Assembly: GCA_009103225.1 (NCBI GenBank)
Contig: RHPI01000810.1
Coordinates: forward strand, 1,281,962-1,345,961
Direction of reading: 5' to 3'
Source: Chlorokybus atmophyticus
Lineage: Eukaryota; Streptophyta; Chlorokybophyceae; Chlorokybales; Chlorokybaceae
DNA: 64,000 nt
The position numbers were made by a program, and so were the translations under genes. The notes under the pieces are model-generated. The model ran no database searches. It was not told where the DNA came from and was given only the letters and a program-made list of their open reading frames with translations. Each line of letters opens with the position of its first letter. Position 1 is the first letter of the stretch. Of this stretch, positions 1-12,367 are shown piece by piece.

Positions 1-88
<88 letters not shown>
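1..88. repeat. (CT)n microsatellite, truncated by window start
   Basis: An uninterrupted CT dinucleotide run opens the window and continues upstream. It is the same motif as the very long tract at 50607-51539. Confidence 0.97.
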
Positions 89-90
<2 letters not shown>

Positions 91-267
91 GCACACGCAC
101 ACGCGTTGTGTGTATGTGACTGGATGCGCAGTCAGCTGCACATGCAGTCTCACATGTACATCTTGTACGTCTGGATCTGCGCACATGCGCACACACACAT
201 CATCTACGCGCATGCGCGCAACATACTTGTACACATGCATACACGCACATGCATGTGTGCACTACAG

Positions 268-492
268 CGCATCAACAACTTTCTACCCCACCAGGCAGCC
301 GATTCGTTGCTTGGGCAATACATTGGCGGGGCGCAAGACACGACTGGGGAGGGGGAGAGCACGAGTACATTGGATCTGTTGCGTGCGCAAGAGAGGAAAG
401 GCGCGATGGATGCGTTGAAAGCAAGCGACCGCACATTGCCGCGCACTCTGCCTGTTGCCATCATATCCGCAGGTGACTTTTTTGCTGGATAA
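268..492 (+). CDS. 3'-terminal coding exon of an unrecognised gene (5' part outside window)
   Basis: An acceptor-like ctacag ends at 267. The open frame that follows, starting RINNFLPHQAAD, runs 74 codons to TAA at 490-492. It is balanced in composition (QYIGGAQDTTGEGES, then a charged RAQERKGAMDALKASDR stretch), unlike the TG/CA-rich sequence on both sides, and this is the main reason to call it coding. I recognise no domain. Upstream exons would lie beyond the CT tract or the window edge. It may be a soluble C-terminal tail; no function is inferred. Confidence 0.4.
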   Translation, partial: RINNFLPHQAADSLLGQYIGGAQDTTGEGESTSTLDLLRAQERKGAMDALKASDRTLPRTLPVAIISAGDFFAG

Positions 493-3400
493 ACTTTGTT
501 TGTGTTTGGGCAGTTGTTGTTGGATTGGACGACTGTTGTTGTCATATTCCTTGGTCCTCGTTGCGTTTTTGTTTGTGTTGGCTCATATGCAATTAATTGG
601 CAGGTGTTCTTGTGCACATGATCAGCGCGATAACGGCAATGCGGTTACACGCTGCCATGAGGCCAATCGTTAAGAAGACTGCTTGAGAAAGACTTGCTTA
701 TACGCTAGCTTGTGGCCACACACACTTACACACCTAGTCAGCACACAGCACGTATCCCTCAAGTCTAAGGAAGTTCGTATGGGTGCACAAAAGTTCACGG
801 GGGCAGCGTGTCCATGCGCATGCCGTTGCGCTTTTGGATCTTGCGTGTGCACGCGCGCATGCGCGTGTGCGTGTTGTGTGCGTTCCTTGGTGTCATGCGG
901 TGATACTGGTAGGCAGCAGCAGGGTTTGCTGGCAGCAGCAGCGGGGCAGGTGGTGTGAACGTGCTGCATTGCATTGGCAGCCGCGCAGTCGCCCTGCCCG
1001 CCATTGGCAACTTCCCCGCTCCCAGGTGCGGACCGGCTGTTGTGCCACATGAAATGAGCATTCCCAGCTGTTACAGCCAGAGAGGTGGGGGCAAGGTTAG
1101 TGTGCAAGCCTTGAGACTTCATGGGCATCCTGTTTAATGCTTGCCTGCTTGTGCATCTTTGCATTCTGAAGGTCTCATGCTGTCTCTTTTTGTGGTCTTT
1201 GCATTGCAAGACAAATTGCAGAAACATTTTTGGCAATCTGTCTGTTGTACTATATCTTGGACTGCAGACTGAAACAACTTTGCATTGGGGGTTCACTTAT
1301 GTGCAGGCGTCAAGCCAGCCTGGTTATGTCCCTGCCAACATGCGGGGTTGCCCATGGCAGGCTGAGCATCACCTGCACTAGTGGCATAAACGACTCCATA
1401 AAGGACAACAAGGTAGCTATCTACAAGAAGAGTTGCTGATGCGGGACACCAAGGTGCACAAACGCCACCCCATGTTCAAATGTTTATGGCAATATGGAGC
1501 ACCTGATTCCTTGGGATGTCTGCAGACCAACAAGCTGGGGTATGCCTCTGGCGAGGCTCGTTGGACCGCTGACTCTGTCAACAGCGGTTGAGCAGCCGAG
1601 GCTGTATGGCAAAGGGCACAACCAGGCCGCCATGTGATTTATTCTCGATGAAGACAACTTCGTCAAGCTGCTGGTTTTGTCATGGCTGCCCGTTGGCTAC
1701 CGTGTACAGGAATTACTTTCTTATCCAGTGTGTTTTTGGAATGAAGTGCATTGTAGGGCTGTCATGTGCTGCACACACTACCAAGACAAAGCATACTCAT
1801 ATTACAAGATACGTCTCTCAGAGTTTGGCTGAGGTTGGAGGCGCGACGGTGGCCCCAGAGGATGACAAGCGGTTGACTGGCAAGCACAACAGTGACTCGT
1901 TTCCAGCAGGGCTCGGGGAATTCAGTGCGCAGGCTGGAGCCACTTGAGTTATGGTGAGTACCCCAATCCGATGCAATGGCGGTACCAGTTAACATCATCT
2001 CGAAGCTGCAGCAGCGGATGGGCTCACATGCATCTGGCTGGCAAGGATGGTGTTTGACGGTGTGTAGAATGTCCGGTAGCTCCATTGCAGAAGCATGCAA
2101 TGTAGCGCAAGCACAGCAAGCTAACACCAAGCAAGGCACAGCAGCAGCACAAGATTAAGGCAAGGGCAACCTACTGCTGCAACTACGTGCGCTAGCTTGA
2201 TGTGCGTGGATGTGGAGGGGTTGAGGCGGTGTAGGAGACGGGGCAGCAAGCAAGCACCAACAGCTACCAACTTGTTGGTTACAGCCGCTTGTTAGCAGCG
2301 GTAGTAGTAGGGTCTAGCAGCACAGCAGAACAGGTAGCAGCAGCAAGGTCTGGCGCAGGGCGGGGCGGTGATGTTGTGCTGTGCAGTGTGCTATTCCTCA
2401 CGACCTGCCTGCGGGTGACAGCGTCATCTACAAGACATTACTTATGCCACTAAAACTGAGGCGCTGGCGTTAAGCTTTGCAATTGTAGGCAATGGTGTTT
2501 AGAAACTCAGGGGAGGTTTGCTATCTCCTGACCATTGCACCTTGTATAGCCTTCACCCCCAACCCCGTGCATCCCTACTATGCTGATGCTAATCTCGCGC
2601 GGTTTGCTGGTGATTGGTCCATTCTCTCAGCATGCAACTGATCATGCGAGTTTTTCGTCCGTACGTGTACTACATCATAGTAACCTCATTCTACGAATAG
2701 AGTTGTGCACATCGTCGTGCCGCCTATGGTTTTGGATATGCCGATTGAATATTATCTCTACCCAGGTCGTCATTGGAGAGTACCGTACTGCAAGTGTCGG
2801 TGTAAGCACTGTTACGGCCAGCCCCAAGACGTCATTGTCAAAATGCGCAGCTGCGCTGTAACATCGGCGCCTCAGCATCTAGGCTATGGCCGCAAAAGTC
2901 GCTGCCATAGGAGGAGCCACATGCCAATTAACCATGTCCCATATTATAACGGTGTGGCTTAATTGGAACCCCGTGCTGCAATGCCATAACCTGGTCAATG
3001 CGGTTCGCCTTACTGTAGTACACGTCCTGGCGCACACGATGGTGGCCCAAATATTTGCAGTTGCAAGAGTGGAGTAGCTGTACGTCAATCTTGACGAGCG
3101 CCATGCTTGAAGTCGAGTCCATGCCAGCCCGCACCGACACTTAAGCCATGCATGGCAATCCTCGTAGCGTCTTACAAGTTTATGTGAATTTGTGAGTTGG
3201 TTGTTGCAAATGAGGCGACATTGAACATGTGGCAAACATACCAAATTATGCATACCACACTTGAGGTGAGATCCCGTGGCAGTGATGGCATCTTATAAAT
3301 GTGAGATGCGTCATATACTCAGCGTCGCTACCTTCATAATTGTTCAACAGCTGAGCGACATCAAGCTAAATGCTAGTAAGATCGTTGTGCACGGTTGCGC

Positions 3401-4385
3401 GGGTGCGGATGTCACTGCCATGCCTATTGCGGGCACTACTGCGAAGATACAGCGCTCGCTGAGCATCATCGCACAGCTGTTTTGCTCCTATATTAACAAA
3501 TGTTTGCAATTATCACTGTGTGCGCGTTAACGTGCATTAAAGCAAACAGGGCTGCGCTGTTTGCAGTCATGACCCGCTTGGGACCAGTGGGACATGATTT
3601 GAGTGAGCCACGTTATGCGTCAGAAGGCATTGCTACACATGCGCAATGCCTGCAGACGCAGGTTAATCATGACCAAATTTGCACTTAAATTCCGAGTACA
3701 CATGTATCGTATTACATGCCTCCACTTGTGAATGCGTGCAATACCCTTCTTAAACTCTTAAGCAAACCCATACATGCTTGTTTATCATTTTGTGTCCCAA
3801 ATGTATCAAGATGCCTGTGATATGTGACGACTTTCCTCGTATCTATACATATGACTTGTTAAGAGTACTTTGCTCTTGCACACCGCTTACGTGATCATTG
3901 TTTTGAATGATGAATTGCAAGTTGCCGAAGCTATAGCACTCCTGCCGCTGGTCCAAGTCCGTGAGGTCGAAAGACTTGCATGGCATTATGTGATCCATGT
4001 GCCAAAACGTACCCATGTTGTTCTGTCGGCAGACTCATAACTCGCCGATATCCGCCACAAGTCATTAAAAACATGTACCTTACAAATAAGGCCTAAAACG
4101 GCCATGAAAATCACAAAATTTGGCCTTGACTATTACATGTTCCATCTCAATCCACCTCCGTGCGTCGACTGATGTTAACGTAGATCTTAAGCTCTGTAGC
4201 TGCAGGTTATGAGCTCACTATTAGCCTCGTCCATGTTTGTAGTACTACAGATGCAATTTGAGGAAACACTTGGCGCATGGGACATCGGCACATCAAAGCC
4301 AACCTGCAAGTGTAAACCATAAACATCAGTTTTTACATGCTGTGTGATTAATAGTTAGCTGGTTGCTATAACAGTTACACAACTA
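493..4385. other. Gene-poor stretch, no gene called
   Basis: Open frames here are short, low-complexity or interrupted. A possible exon lies at about 913-1095 on the plus strand (acceptor-like ggtag, donor-like aaggttagtg; contains VLHCIGSRAVALPAIGNF), but nothing nearby supports a gene. At 1620-1830 a frame continues for about 60 codons after a TGA (FILDEDNFVKLLVLSW) and could be a decayed gene. The rest is CA/TG-rich sequence and CAG/GTA clusters (2230-2380). Confidence 0.5.
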
Positions 4386-4900
4386 CCGTATTTACCCCAT
4401 TACAGTTCCCCCCTTTATACAGTTCCCCCTCGTTAAAACACGGGGGGAAAGGTATTTGCACGATAGAGTTCCCCCCCCCTTTTAGTGTTCCCCTTGAAGG
4501 GAATACCATATATATACTTGATATATAACATTAAAGAGTGTATGTATGGGTGTATACATAGTGTATAGCGTATATATAACAGTGTAATGTAAAATAGTGA
4601 GTGTGTCATAATGTAATAGATGTGTCATATAGCAGCATATATTTGTACATGATGCATTCGGCGGGACTTTGCAGTCTGGCCCGTAGTTATCGCGGGAATC
4701 TACAGTCTCACCCGCTGGTACCTGCCGTAATCAGATACGGCACAGTATTCACGTTACTACCGATGGTATCGGCAGCCGCCTCCTGCTACACAATACAATT
4801 CCCCTGCTAGAATAATGTTCCCCCCCTTATAGAGTTCCCCCCTGCTTAATCAAAGGGGGAACTGTATAAAAAGGAGGGAACTCGAATGGGGTAAATACGG
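4386..4900. mobile_element. MITE-like element with TIRs and TA target duplication
   Basis: The left end CCGTATTTACCCCATT (4386 on) is the inverse of the right end AATGGGGTAAATACGG (ends 4900). Both ends are flanked by TA (4384-4385 and 4901-4902). The homology continues inward as AGTTCCCCC/GGGGGAACT blocks at 4404-4500 and 4820-4882. Length is 515 bp and there is no coding capacity. TIRs with a TA duplication fit a nonautonomous Tc1/mariner-like (pogo/Tigger type) element; that family assignment is inference. Confidence 0.75.
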
Positions 4901-4902
4901 TA

Positions 4903-6013
4903 TATATAATTATGAGACATCGGCATTGTTGTTTGCATGTATTCACAATCGCTCTTGTAACGCTCATGATGACGAGTTAAGCAGCACGCCCCGCACTTGT
5001 GCTTAATGAATGAGTGACACTCGGAGGTTAGATTGTCCATGCTGCAATGTTTTCAGTGCATAGTCACTCCCTGCTCCCGGTAAGATGCCTGGTTTTGCAC
5101 GCAATCTGCACGGTGGTTTGAACGCAATGCTGCAATGGATCACGCAAATAACTTATGATATGCTCTAAAGCACACGAATTGCTTGCTGTGACATGCATGG
5201 CGTGAGGCACCATCAGAGCTTGAAGCGTATGTCCTTGCAAAGACGATATTATGCGAGCGGTACTACTAACTTGGAGCTTTTACTCTCAACATTAGCAGCA
5301 AGTCAGATGCTCGTCTAAATACGTGTAGCAACGAGGTGTCTTCAAAAGTGGGTCCGCTTGCTTGGCCACATACAACGCTTCTTAAATTGCCTTCTTCCAT
5401 GCTTGGCGTTTGCTGTTGATGCAGAAGACGTACTCATTGGCGCGCTTGCACGTGCGGCCACCACAGATTTGTAATCAGAGCCTAACAGTTAATCAAGGTT
5501 TGATTGACCAACAGCTTAGCATGTAGCTGACCTCTGTTGTGGGCTTCGTTCCAACGTCCGTCCACCTGTATTCGATGTAGCTCTCTCTCTTTGGCTTAGT
5601 ACAAGTGCATTGCCTTAACAATCCTTGTTTACCTCATTGGTGTCTGGTTCAAACGGAGCCTAGCGCACAGCTATTGTTGTCGTCTGTGCATGTTGTTGTC
5701 CATTCTTCACTAACTTGCTAGACTAGCAAGCTAACTTGCTATACTAGCAAGCTCGCTAAACTACAACTTTTAAAGCGTCGCTTTGGCCTCCAAATTACTA
5801 CCATTGCAAGGATTGGTTTCATATGGTATCATTTGTGTGAATAGTTACATGAGCTTTCAATGTTGACACTATACTTGCATAAGTAGTGACAATGGATTCA
5901 TGTAATGCTACAACTCCTGTAGTGATACAATATTGATGTAATTCATGAGTGACTACGAATAATATTCAGCTCAAACCCGAACCAATATCTGATTGGCTAC
6001 TATGCAAAGGGGC
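4903..6013. other. Noncoding stretch with short TAGCAAG palindromes
   Basis: No gene seen. At about 5710-5760 there are two successive small inverted repeats, CTTGCTA-gac-TAGCAAG and CTTGCTA-tac-TAGCAAG. Confidence 0.5.
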
Positions 6014-7445
6014 AATCGTCGCAATATCTACACGGTGACTAACCAGGGACTGAGGACCGACGGGTGCCTGACCGTGCTTGACATGTCGCTTTTGGACTAT
6101 TGGGTTTGCCGTTGGCTATTATGGACTGTTGGTGACGGCCAATCGACGGTCGATAGTACACAAGCAACGGCGGCCTGCCTTTTGTGGCAAGCAGGTCGCC
6201 TTATAATGACTTGTGGTGCCGGCCGACTTTCGGTCGTCAACCAACCGTCGCATGTCATGCGCGGCAGCAACCTTTCAGCGACAAGCAAGTGATCGGCAGT
6301 TCCTACTTGTCGCTGCGTATTGCCGGCAAGTCGTGACTTTTATACGATGCATTTTGTGTACCATTAACATAATACGATGCTCTCATCGTAACAATAGCAC
6401 AATCGTACCATTTCAATAGTACGATTGTGCCATTAAAATGGTACGATCCCACCATGTTTTCGGCATCAATTTAAATACTCAATGGCTTAATTCAAGTTGA
6501 CACTTGACTCAAGTGACTTGTGAGCGTTGTGCAGGGGCTAGCAGCGCTGCAGCAGCGTCGGCGTCGGCGGCAATGGCGGCCGCGGCGATTACTGAATCAC
6601 ACCATGATGGCCAACAGTAGGTGAGCTTAGTTGCGGAATGTTATTATGTTGTGTTATGCGGAACAGCGCAGGCAGCCTAACCACCCTTTGTACCATAGGG
6701 CAGCCAGGCCACGCCACGCCAAGCGGCGGCGGCGGCGGTGGCGATACATGGCAAGCGACAGCATGTAGGTGTGTATGTTACTGTTGATTGCGCTTGTTTG
6801 ATTGCCTTAACCGCCTTGTGTGCTTTACAGGAGCGGCGGCGGACGAGGACCAGCGGCGGCGGAGTTGCCAGCTCTAATGGCGGGCGGTGCAAGAGCGGCA
6901 GCTTGGTACAGGGGTAGTAGTACTAGAAGTAGTAGCTTAGTTGTACTAGCAGTAGTAGTAGTAGTAGCTCAGTGGAGTTTACATTGCAGCATATAAACTT
7001 TTATTGGTATTATAAACTTATTATTTATCACCGTCTTGCACAGTTGACGACAATCATTGTGTGATGCATAATCATGACCAAGCGGTACTAACAGGTACTT
7101 ATAATGATACACAACAATAATGGCCGATACTATAAAGATACCATCAGGTACCTGTCAGGCACAACCATTTCACAGTCGCCGGTACCTAATTGTTAGATAC
7201 TGGTTGGTTACTTGTCAGTTAGGTTAAGACCCGTTTGCTTGGCTTATGGGTATTTAACAGGTACCTATCAGTTAAAGTCAGGCCCTTTCTGTAGACGTCC
7301 GCCAACTGATGTTGACGGCCGTTATGCTCAGGTCCCTGTATCGAGATTACCGGTGGACTAAGCCACGAGTCTCAATGAGTATCCTCAGGTGCACGGCCGT
7401 TGCCAATATTTAGTCGGCCGGCAGGGGAAACATTTTGCGACGATT
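6014..7445. mobile_element. Nonautonomous TIR element, copy 1 (about 1.43 kb)
   Basis: It is bounded by AATCGTCGCAA at the left and TTGCGACGATT at the right. It shares ordered blocks with 12368-13885: acacggtgactaac near the left end, a CGG-rich middle with conserved gtaggtgagctt, AGT-repeat tracts, and a right block containing ttatgctcaggtccctgta and ggggaaaca. A palindromic segment with cgtaccat/atggtacg lies at about 6365-6450. No transposase frame is present. The splice-like gtaggtgagct in both copies could mark a degenerate exon. Superfamily is not assigned because no clear target-site duplication is visible. Confidence 0.7.
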
Positions 7446-8251
7446 ACTATTAAACTATGATTTAAAAATTCTAGAAATTTAAAGCATTTAATTGTATAAT
7501 ACAAGTATATAATATAGAGTTTAAAAGAATTAATCTTATAGCATGTAAATGTTGATTGATATTGTATACGTGTGGTTGATTACGTGAAAGTGATTATGGT
7601 CAATGCCATGGCAAGGAAATCCGAATATATATTAAGAATCAATTGATGTAAGGCTACAACTCTGTTCACTCGTACATCGTGGCTGCAGCAAATAAGGTGA
7701 AATTGTTAACTTCATTTATAGTACACATTTTCTTTATGTATAACATGTTCGGTGGTTAAAGTCGCTCCGGCTAAGTTCAACCACCAAGCTGCTTTCTCAA
7801 ATTTGGCTGACTTGGAGACGGCGTTGGCTGGAGAGACGGCGCAGCGGTAGCAGTTGGTAGTGGTAGTGGTTTTGAGACAATCTACTGCAAAGCCATTCTA
7901 AATGCATGTATCTGAGATTTCTATTGAGCATTATCCTTTCCATCTTTGCTTTGCTCTAGCTCTATTGTAATCTAAGCCTCCATGGTACATACTCTTTGAT
8001 ACACTCCTGCGTACGCGGCATTGCAGTCTACCCGACGAGACGTAGTGTGTGGAGCCCATCTGTCATCATGCAGTCGTGTCGCTTGTCAACCAGAAACCAC
8101 AAGGATACAAACAAGCAACTGTGCATCAGCACGTACTCCGTTTTCATCATCTGGCACGGCATATATTTACCAACGAGCCTGGCAACCACCAGCAATATTA
8201 CTCGAATATATCTACACATCAGCGTCAATGCTACAAAGTTTGAGGCAGTCA
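7446..8251. other. Intergenic, no gene seen
   Basis: AT-rich at 7446-7760, then mixed sequence that is the 3' flank of the minus-strand armadillo gene. Plus-strand frames at 8000-8350 overlap the antisense of that gene's last exon. Confidence 0.5.
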
Positions 8252-11200
8252 TTATCCCCTCTGTCTTCGCGATCGGCTGCCCCTTCTATCCTTCAATGCC
8301 ACCTCGCATGCGCGGGCAAGCCACCGGACAACCTCATCGGAAGAAGTGAGCATGGTTTCCAACAACTGCATCCCACCGTTGCGAGCAAGACATTCCGCAT
8401 ACTCGTTATCTCCCCTCTCTTCCAGCAGGCTTTGCAGGCTGCGTGCCACACTGCGCTGTACTCGTATGTCGGGGTGGTCGTGCGCCATGTCAACAAGGAG
8501 CGACACCATCACCTCATCCACCAACAAGCTGTCCGCTTCTACGCGGAACAATACCACATTGGCAAGTGCCTTTGCAACCTGGCAGGACAACATATGATGT
8601 CAGTGAATGCATGTTGGCGATCGCAGCAGCAAGTTCGACCCGAAACAACATGCTGTGTACCTGGCAGCGGATGTCCAAGCTGTTGGCAGTTGCCTTGCGC
8701 GCTAAAAGGGCGAGACCCCCACTGCGAGCAATGGCACTATGCACCTTGCCATTAGCCGCAAGCGTGCACACAGCCCCAAGAAGATGGTAGAGTGTGGTGT
8801 CATCCTTCAATGAAGAGCAGACGGCTATGAGCTTGTACAGGCCCGAGCCACGCACCAACCTTACCTGGGAAAACAAACAGTATATATGGGTCATGCAGAT
8901 TGCACAATCCAGACATAAACAAATATGGTGTCGTACCTGGCAAGCAGGGTGCAAACAAAGGTGTTCAATGGCCGCTGCAACAACTTGCCGCATTGCTGCA
9001 GTGGAGTCCGGCTTTGCAAGATATCGCAGAAAGAGCTTTGTCCCACCACCATTCACAATAAGCTCTTGGTGCTCTTCGCTGTAGGCCAGACTTGCCAATG
9101 TCCTCAGTGCAAGAACTGCAAGGTTCTTGTCTGATGACATCGCCAGTTTAAACAACACCGGTAGCCTGCACACACATGTGTCAATACACGCCCAATCACG
9201 CACGCGATACGCACACAGGAAAGGCGTGTACACGCAGCCGATACATACGCAATGCGCATAAAGCACCAGGGCTCGTACCTGACATTCTCAAACACTCTGC
9301 TGATGACAGCAAGAGTCCGCCTCAGATCATCGTTCTCTTCCGAGAGTGCGTGCACAAGGGACCCGTTATCCTGATCAATGGAAGAGAACCGTATGGGTTC
9401 ACGCTCTTGCAAGCGGCCACATGTTGTACAGGGAGCTTCTGCCCCATTGGGAAGAGACTGTCCATTGCGCTCCGCGATGTCGTGCGATGGCTCGGGTCCG
9501 ATTGAACTGCTGTTGGCGCTGCTGAGATGCGGTCGAGCCTGGCTCATGGGCGAAGTGTCTTGAGTGTCATCGATCATAGCAGCTGGAGAGTCCACCAAAC
9601 CAGAACGCTCGGCTGAATCGAGATCTGCACAAACCCTCAAACATGAGCCAAGCGCAGTATAAAGAGGCACATGTTCCAAAGCAACTGGTCTATGAAATGA
9701 CTCTTGAAATTGTGCATGTCACCTGGCAGCTCAAGAGGCGTGTGTTGGCCTGACAACGTCACGGCACTTGCATCAATAAAGTCCTCAAGTCCAACTTGCG
9801 TACAGGCGTCGCAGAAAGTATGTTGGGATGCATCTTGTGGGGCAACAGCCACACTCCTTTGCAGCAGGCTCGGGCCGGGAGCAGGGCAGCTCAATGGCAG
9901 ATGGATTGGCGGCGTGGGCGGACTCGTGCCACCCGGTCCCAGATATGGCGGCCTTTTGGAGGGCGTTCCGAGGTACGAATCCAATGCATCCAAAGAGCGG
10001 CTCGCATACTTCATCCTTGCCTGCGCATGAGCAACAACTTCAGTTGAGCACAAACCAACACATGCCAGTTCATTTAGTGTTTGGATCAGCTTTTAACTGT
10101 GTTGTAAGCGTGTCAACTGGCCTTGCGCTGGAAGGAAGGTTGTGAGGAAAGGCCAACACTGCTGGGCTCGATGTAGAAGAACGACGCAAGAGCTGCATCG
10201 TTCTCATACCCAAACCTCGCCTTCTCCTCATTGGTCTCTGAGGTGCTCGTTGTCTGTAAGCACACAAGCAGCTTATGAGTCAGCGTGAAGATCATGTGGA
10301 CATGCTTAACAGTGAACACAAGCGCAAGTACACAAGCTTCAGTACCTGGTCAGCAGCGCCTTGAGCCTCGTCCAACTGATTAGTAAACTGCGCAGCTGCA
10401 TGCTGCAATTGCGCTTGCAAATATTGCTGCAATGCGGCAAGACGCTCATGAAGCGCTTGCTGGATTGGCCGCATGGCCTGTGAAAAAAATGTAATGTGTT
10501 AGTGCTGTTGCATCTAAAAATAACTAGAGCTTCCAGCCACTTGTGGTGGCAGAAGCACAGTTGGCTTAACAGTAACGCGTTATGCACAGCTATCAGAGAT
10601 AGCAAAAGCAAGTGGCAGATTGCGCAAAGAAAGGCGACACAAAGCCATCTTACCGCATTGATACACAGCTGCCAGCTGTCACTCCCTCCGACATCCTGGA
10701 AGCTGCTGTCCAGAGCACAGCTGATGTCCGCCAGAAGGGCGGCCTGTGTTGACTGCAACCAACCATCACATTAGCTGTGGTTGCAAAATTAACTGTCTCA
10801 TGTCAACAGCACATCAACAGCTGTCAACCCTGCCAAGCATGAACTTGACAGCTGGACGACAAGCAGCACAGCGAAACGACAATGTCAACTCCAGTATCCT
10901 GCTCACACGCCGCTTTGCAACAACCACAGCCACAGGCAAGACGGCTGAGCAGGTAAAATGCCCACAATGCACGTTGACCAAGCCGCAGCTAGGGTTTGGG
11001 CCTGGCCAGACCAGCGAGCTGCTGGGGATCCTTCACCTCAATAGCGGCGGCGACGGGACTGGCGCACGCCGCCGCGTCTTGGCCGTCCGCGCCACCGTCA
11101 GCGGCGGACCGCAGCACATCGCCGTCGTGATCAACAGCTGGCGCCGCCTCCTCCTGCGGCGGCAGCGGCGACCGCAGCGCGCCCTCCAGGACCATGCCCA

Positions 11201-11318
11201 TGACCCCGCCCAAGTCGCCAACCTCCTCTCTCCTGCCGGCGAACGGCCCGGCGGCGGAGATGGGGCCATACGGGGCCAGGCCGGGCAGCCCCGGGCTGGC
11301 CACCAGCGTCTCTACCAT
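8252..11318 (-). CDS. Coiled-coil and armadillo-repeat protein
   Basis: Multi-exon minus-strand gene. The likely start ATG at 11318 opens an acidic, Ala/Gly-rich first exon (11037-11318; MVETLVASPGLPG) ending at GAG-gtgaag. Next come AALLADISCALDSSFQDVGG (about 10660-10750), a Gln/Ala heptad-like segment HERLAALQQYLQAQ (about 10340-10480), an exon with FYIEPSSVGLSSQPS, a proline-rich exon with YLGTPSKRPPYLGPG, and SEENDDLRRTLAVISRVFENV. The C-terminal exons carry armadillo-like helical repeats (LAVLALRTLASLAYSEEHQE; GAVCTLAANGKVHSAIARSG; VAKALANVVLFRVEADSLLV; QRSVARSLQSLLEERG). The stop follows a basic tail, SRSRRQRG. Armadillo arrays are protein-interaction scaffolds. The layout resembles the tail of ARM-repeat kinesins, but no motor domain is present, so function is unassigned. 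Several exon joins are approximate. Confidence 0.7.
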
Positions 11319-12321
11319 GGCGGCCCGGCCCCCCCCCTGCTCACCCCGGACGAGGGCTACACGCCCGCCCGCCCCGCAGCAACCGAGCTGGCGGTGAACA
11401 AGCGGAGAGCTGCCCGCGCAAGCCTGCTGCGGGCCGCCATAGCTGTGAAGCTTCGCTGAAGAGGCGGCTGTAGTGGAGCTCGGAGCGGAGCGGCAAAACC
11501 TGACGCACGCGAGGAAAAAACACTCACGAAAACGCGTGGCTGGCGCCTCCCATCCGGTTGTACCAAACAGGATAAGCGGCAACTCTCTTCGACCTTGATC
11601 GGACAGGGCACAGTCGGTTCGGTTTTATCCCAGTCCGCCCCCTTGCGAATTGCAATTCATAATGACATGAGTGTGGAGCCTAGACTCGGCCCTTGAGTAT
11701 GCGATACTCTTCAATATACCCAAGTACTCCAGATTTACAAAGCACTTGGATCATTTTGGCCAAATGGGAAGGGCGGGCACATGCATGCAAGCACAACCTT
11801 CACATACCGCGTTCGCTCATAAGTTTGGTGACTGTCGTCACAGATGGTGGGCAGCATATGCATGTAAGCATACAAACTTCAACAACCGTATTCACCCAAA
11901 TAGTTTGCTCTCGTCTCACATTGTAAGTGACACAGTGCCCCCGTTAAACATGGAAGCTCCTCCACTCTTAAGCCTCTAAAAAGTTGATGAACCTGAAATG
12001 GCGATTAAATTAAAGCACGTTTCATGATGCTTATATCAACACAAACGATAATGACGCTACGCATATACATATAAGCGCAACCTTTAGCACCGTTTATGCA
12101 CAAAGATAGTGTCCTCCTTTAAAACCGTGTAAGTTACAGAGTGCCCGCGTTGAAAATTGAAGCCCCTTCTTAACTCCCTCCGTTCCGTTCTTCATGACGC
12201 TTACATGTTAAGGTGGCGCTCAATGTAAGGCACCTTCGTAAACGTTTCATACGAGCACAACTATTCTGAAGTGTATGAGCGCGTTGGTAATTGCAAGTAA
12301 TGTGTGCAAGTGACATGACAA
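11319..12321. other. Upstream region and noncoding spacer
   Basis: GC-rich to about 11640, including an upstream open frame in phase with the armadillo gene that could extend its N-terminus. After that comes AT-richer sequence with no supported gene. Confidence 0.4.
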
Positions 12322-12360
12322 TAAGGGTTATATGGAATTATATATTCCATATAACCCTTA
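12322..12360. repeat. Perfect 17-bp inverted repeat next to element copy 2
   Basis: taagggttatatggaat (12322-12338) and its reverse complement (12344-12360) are separated by 5 nt. It lies 7 bp outside the left end of the TIR element and could be its insertion site or an extended terminus. Confidence 0.8.
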
Positions 12361-12367
12361 CTGGTAA

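Noticed and set aside
670-1296. 208-codon minus-strand open frame
   Set aside because: Composition (His/Ala/Cys/Thr from CA/TG repeats) and lack of any domain or splice context point to chance.
2675-3253. Overlapping minus-strand frames as a retroelement
   Set aside because: No reverse transcriptase, integrase or gag motif could be found.
8021-8755. 244-codon plus-strand open frame
   Set aside because: Antisense shadow of the armadillo gene's last exons, which have clear helical repeats and splice sites.
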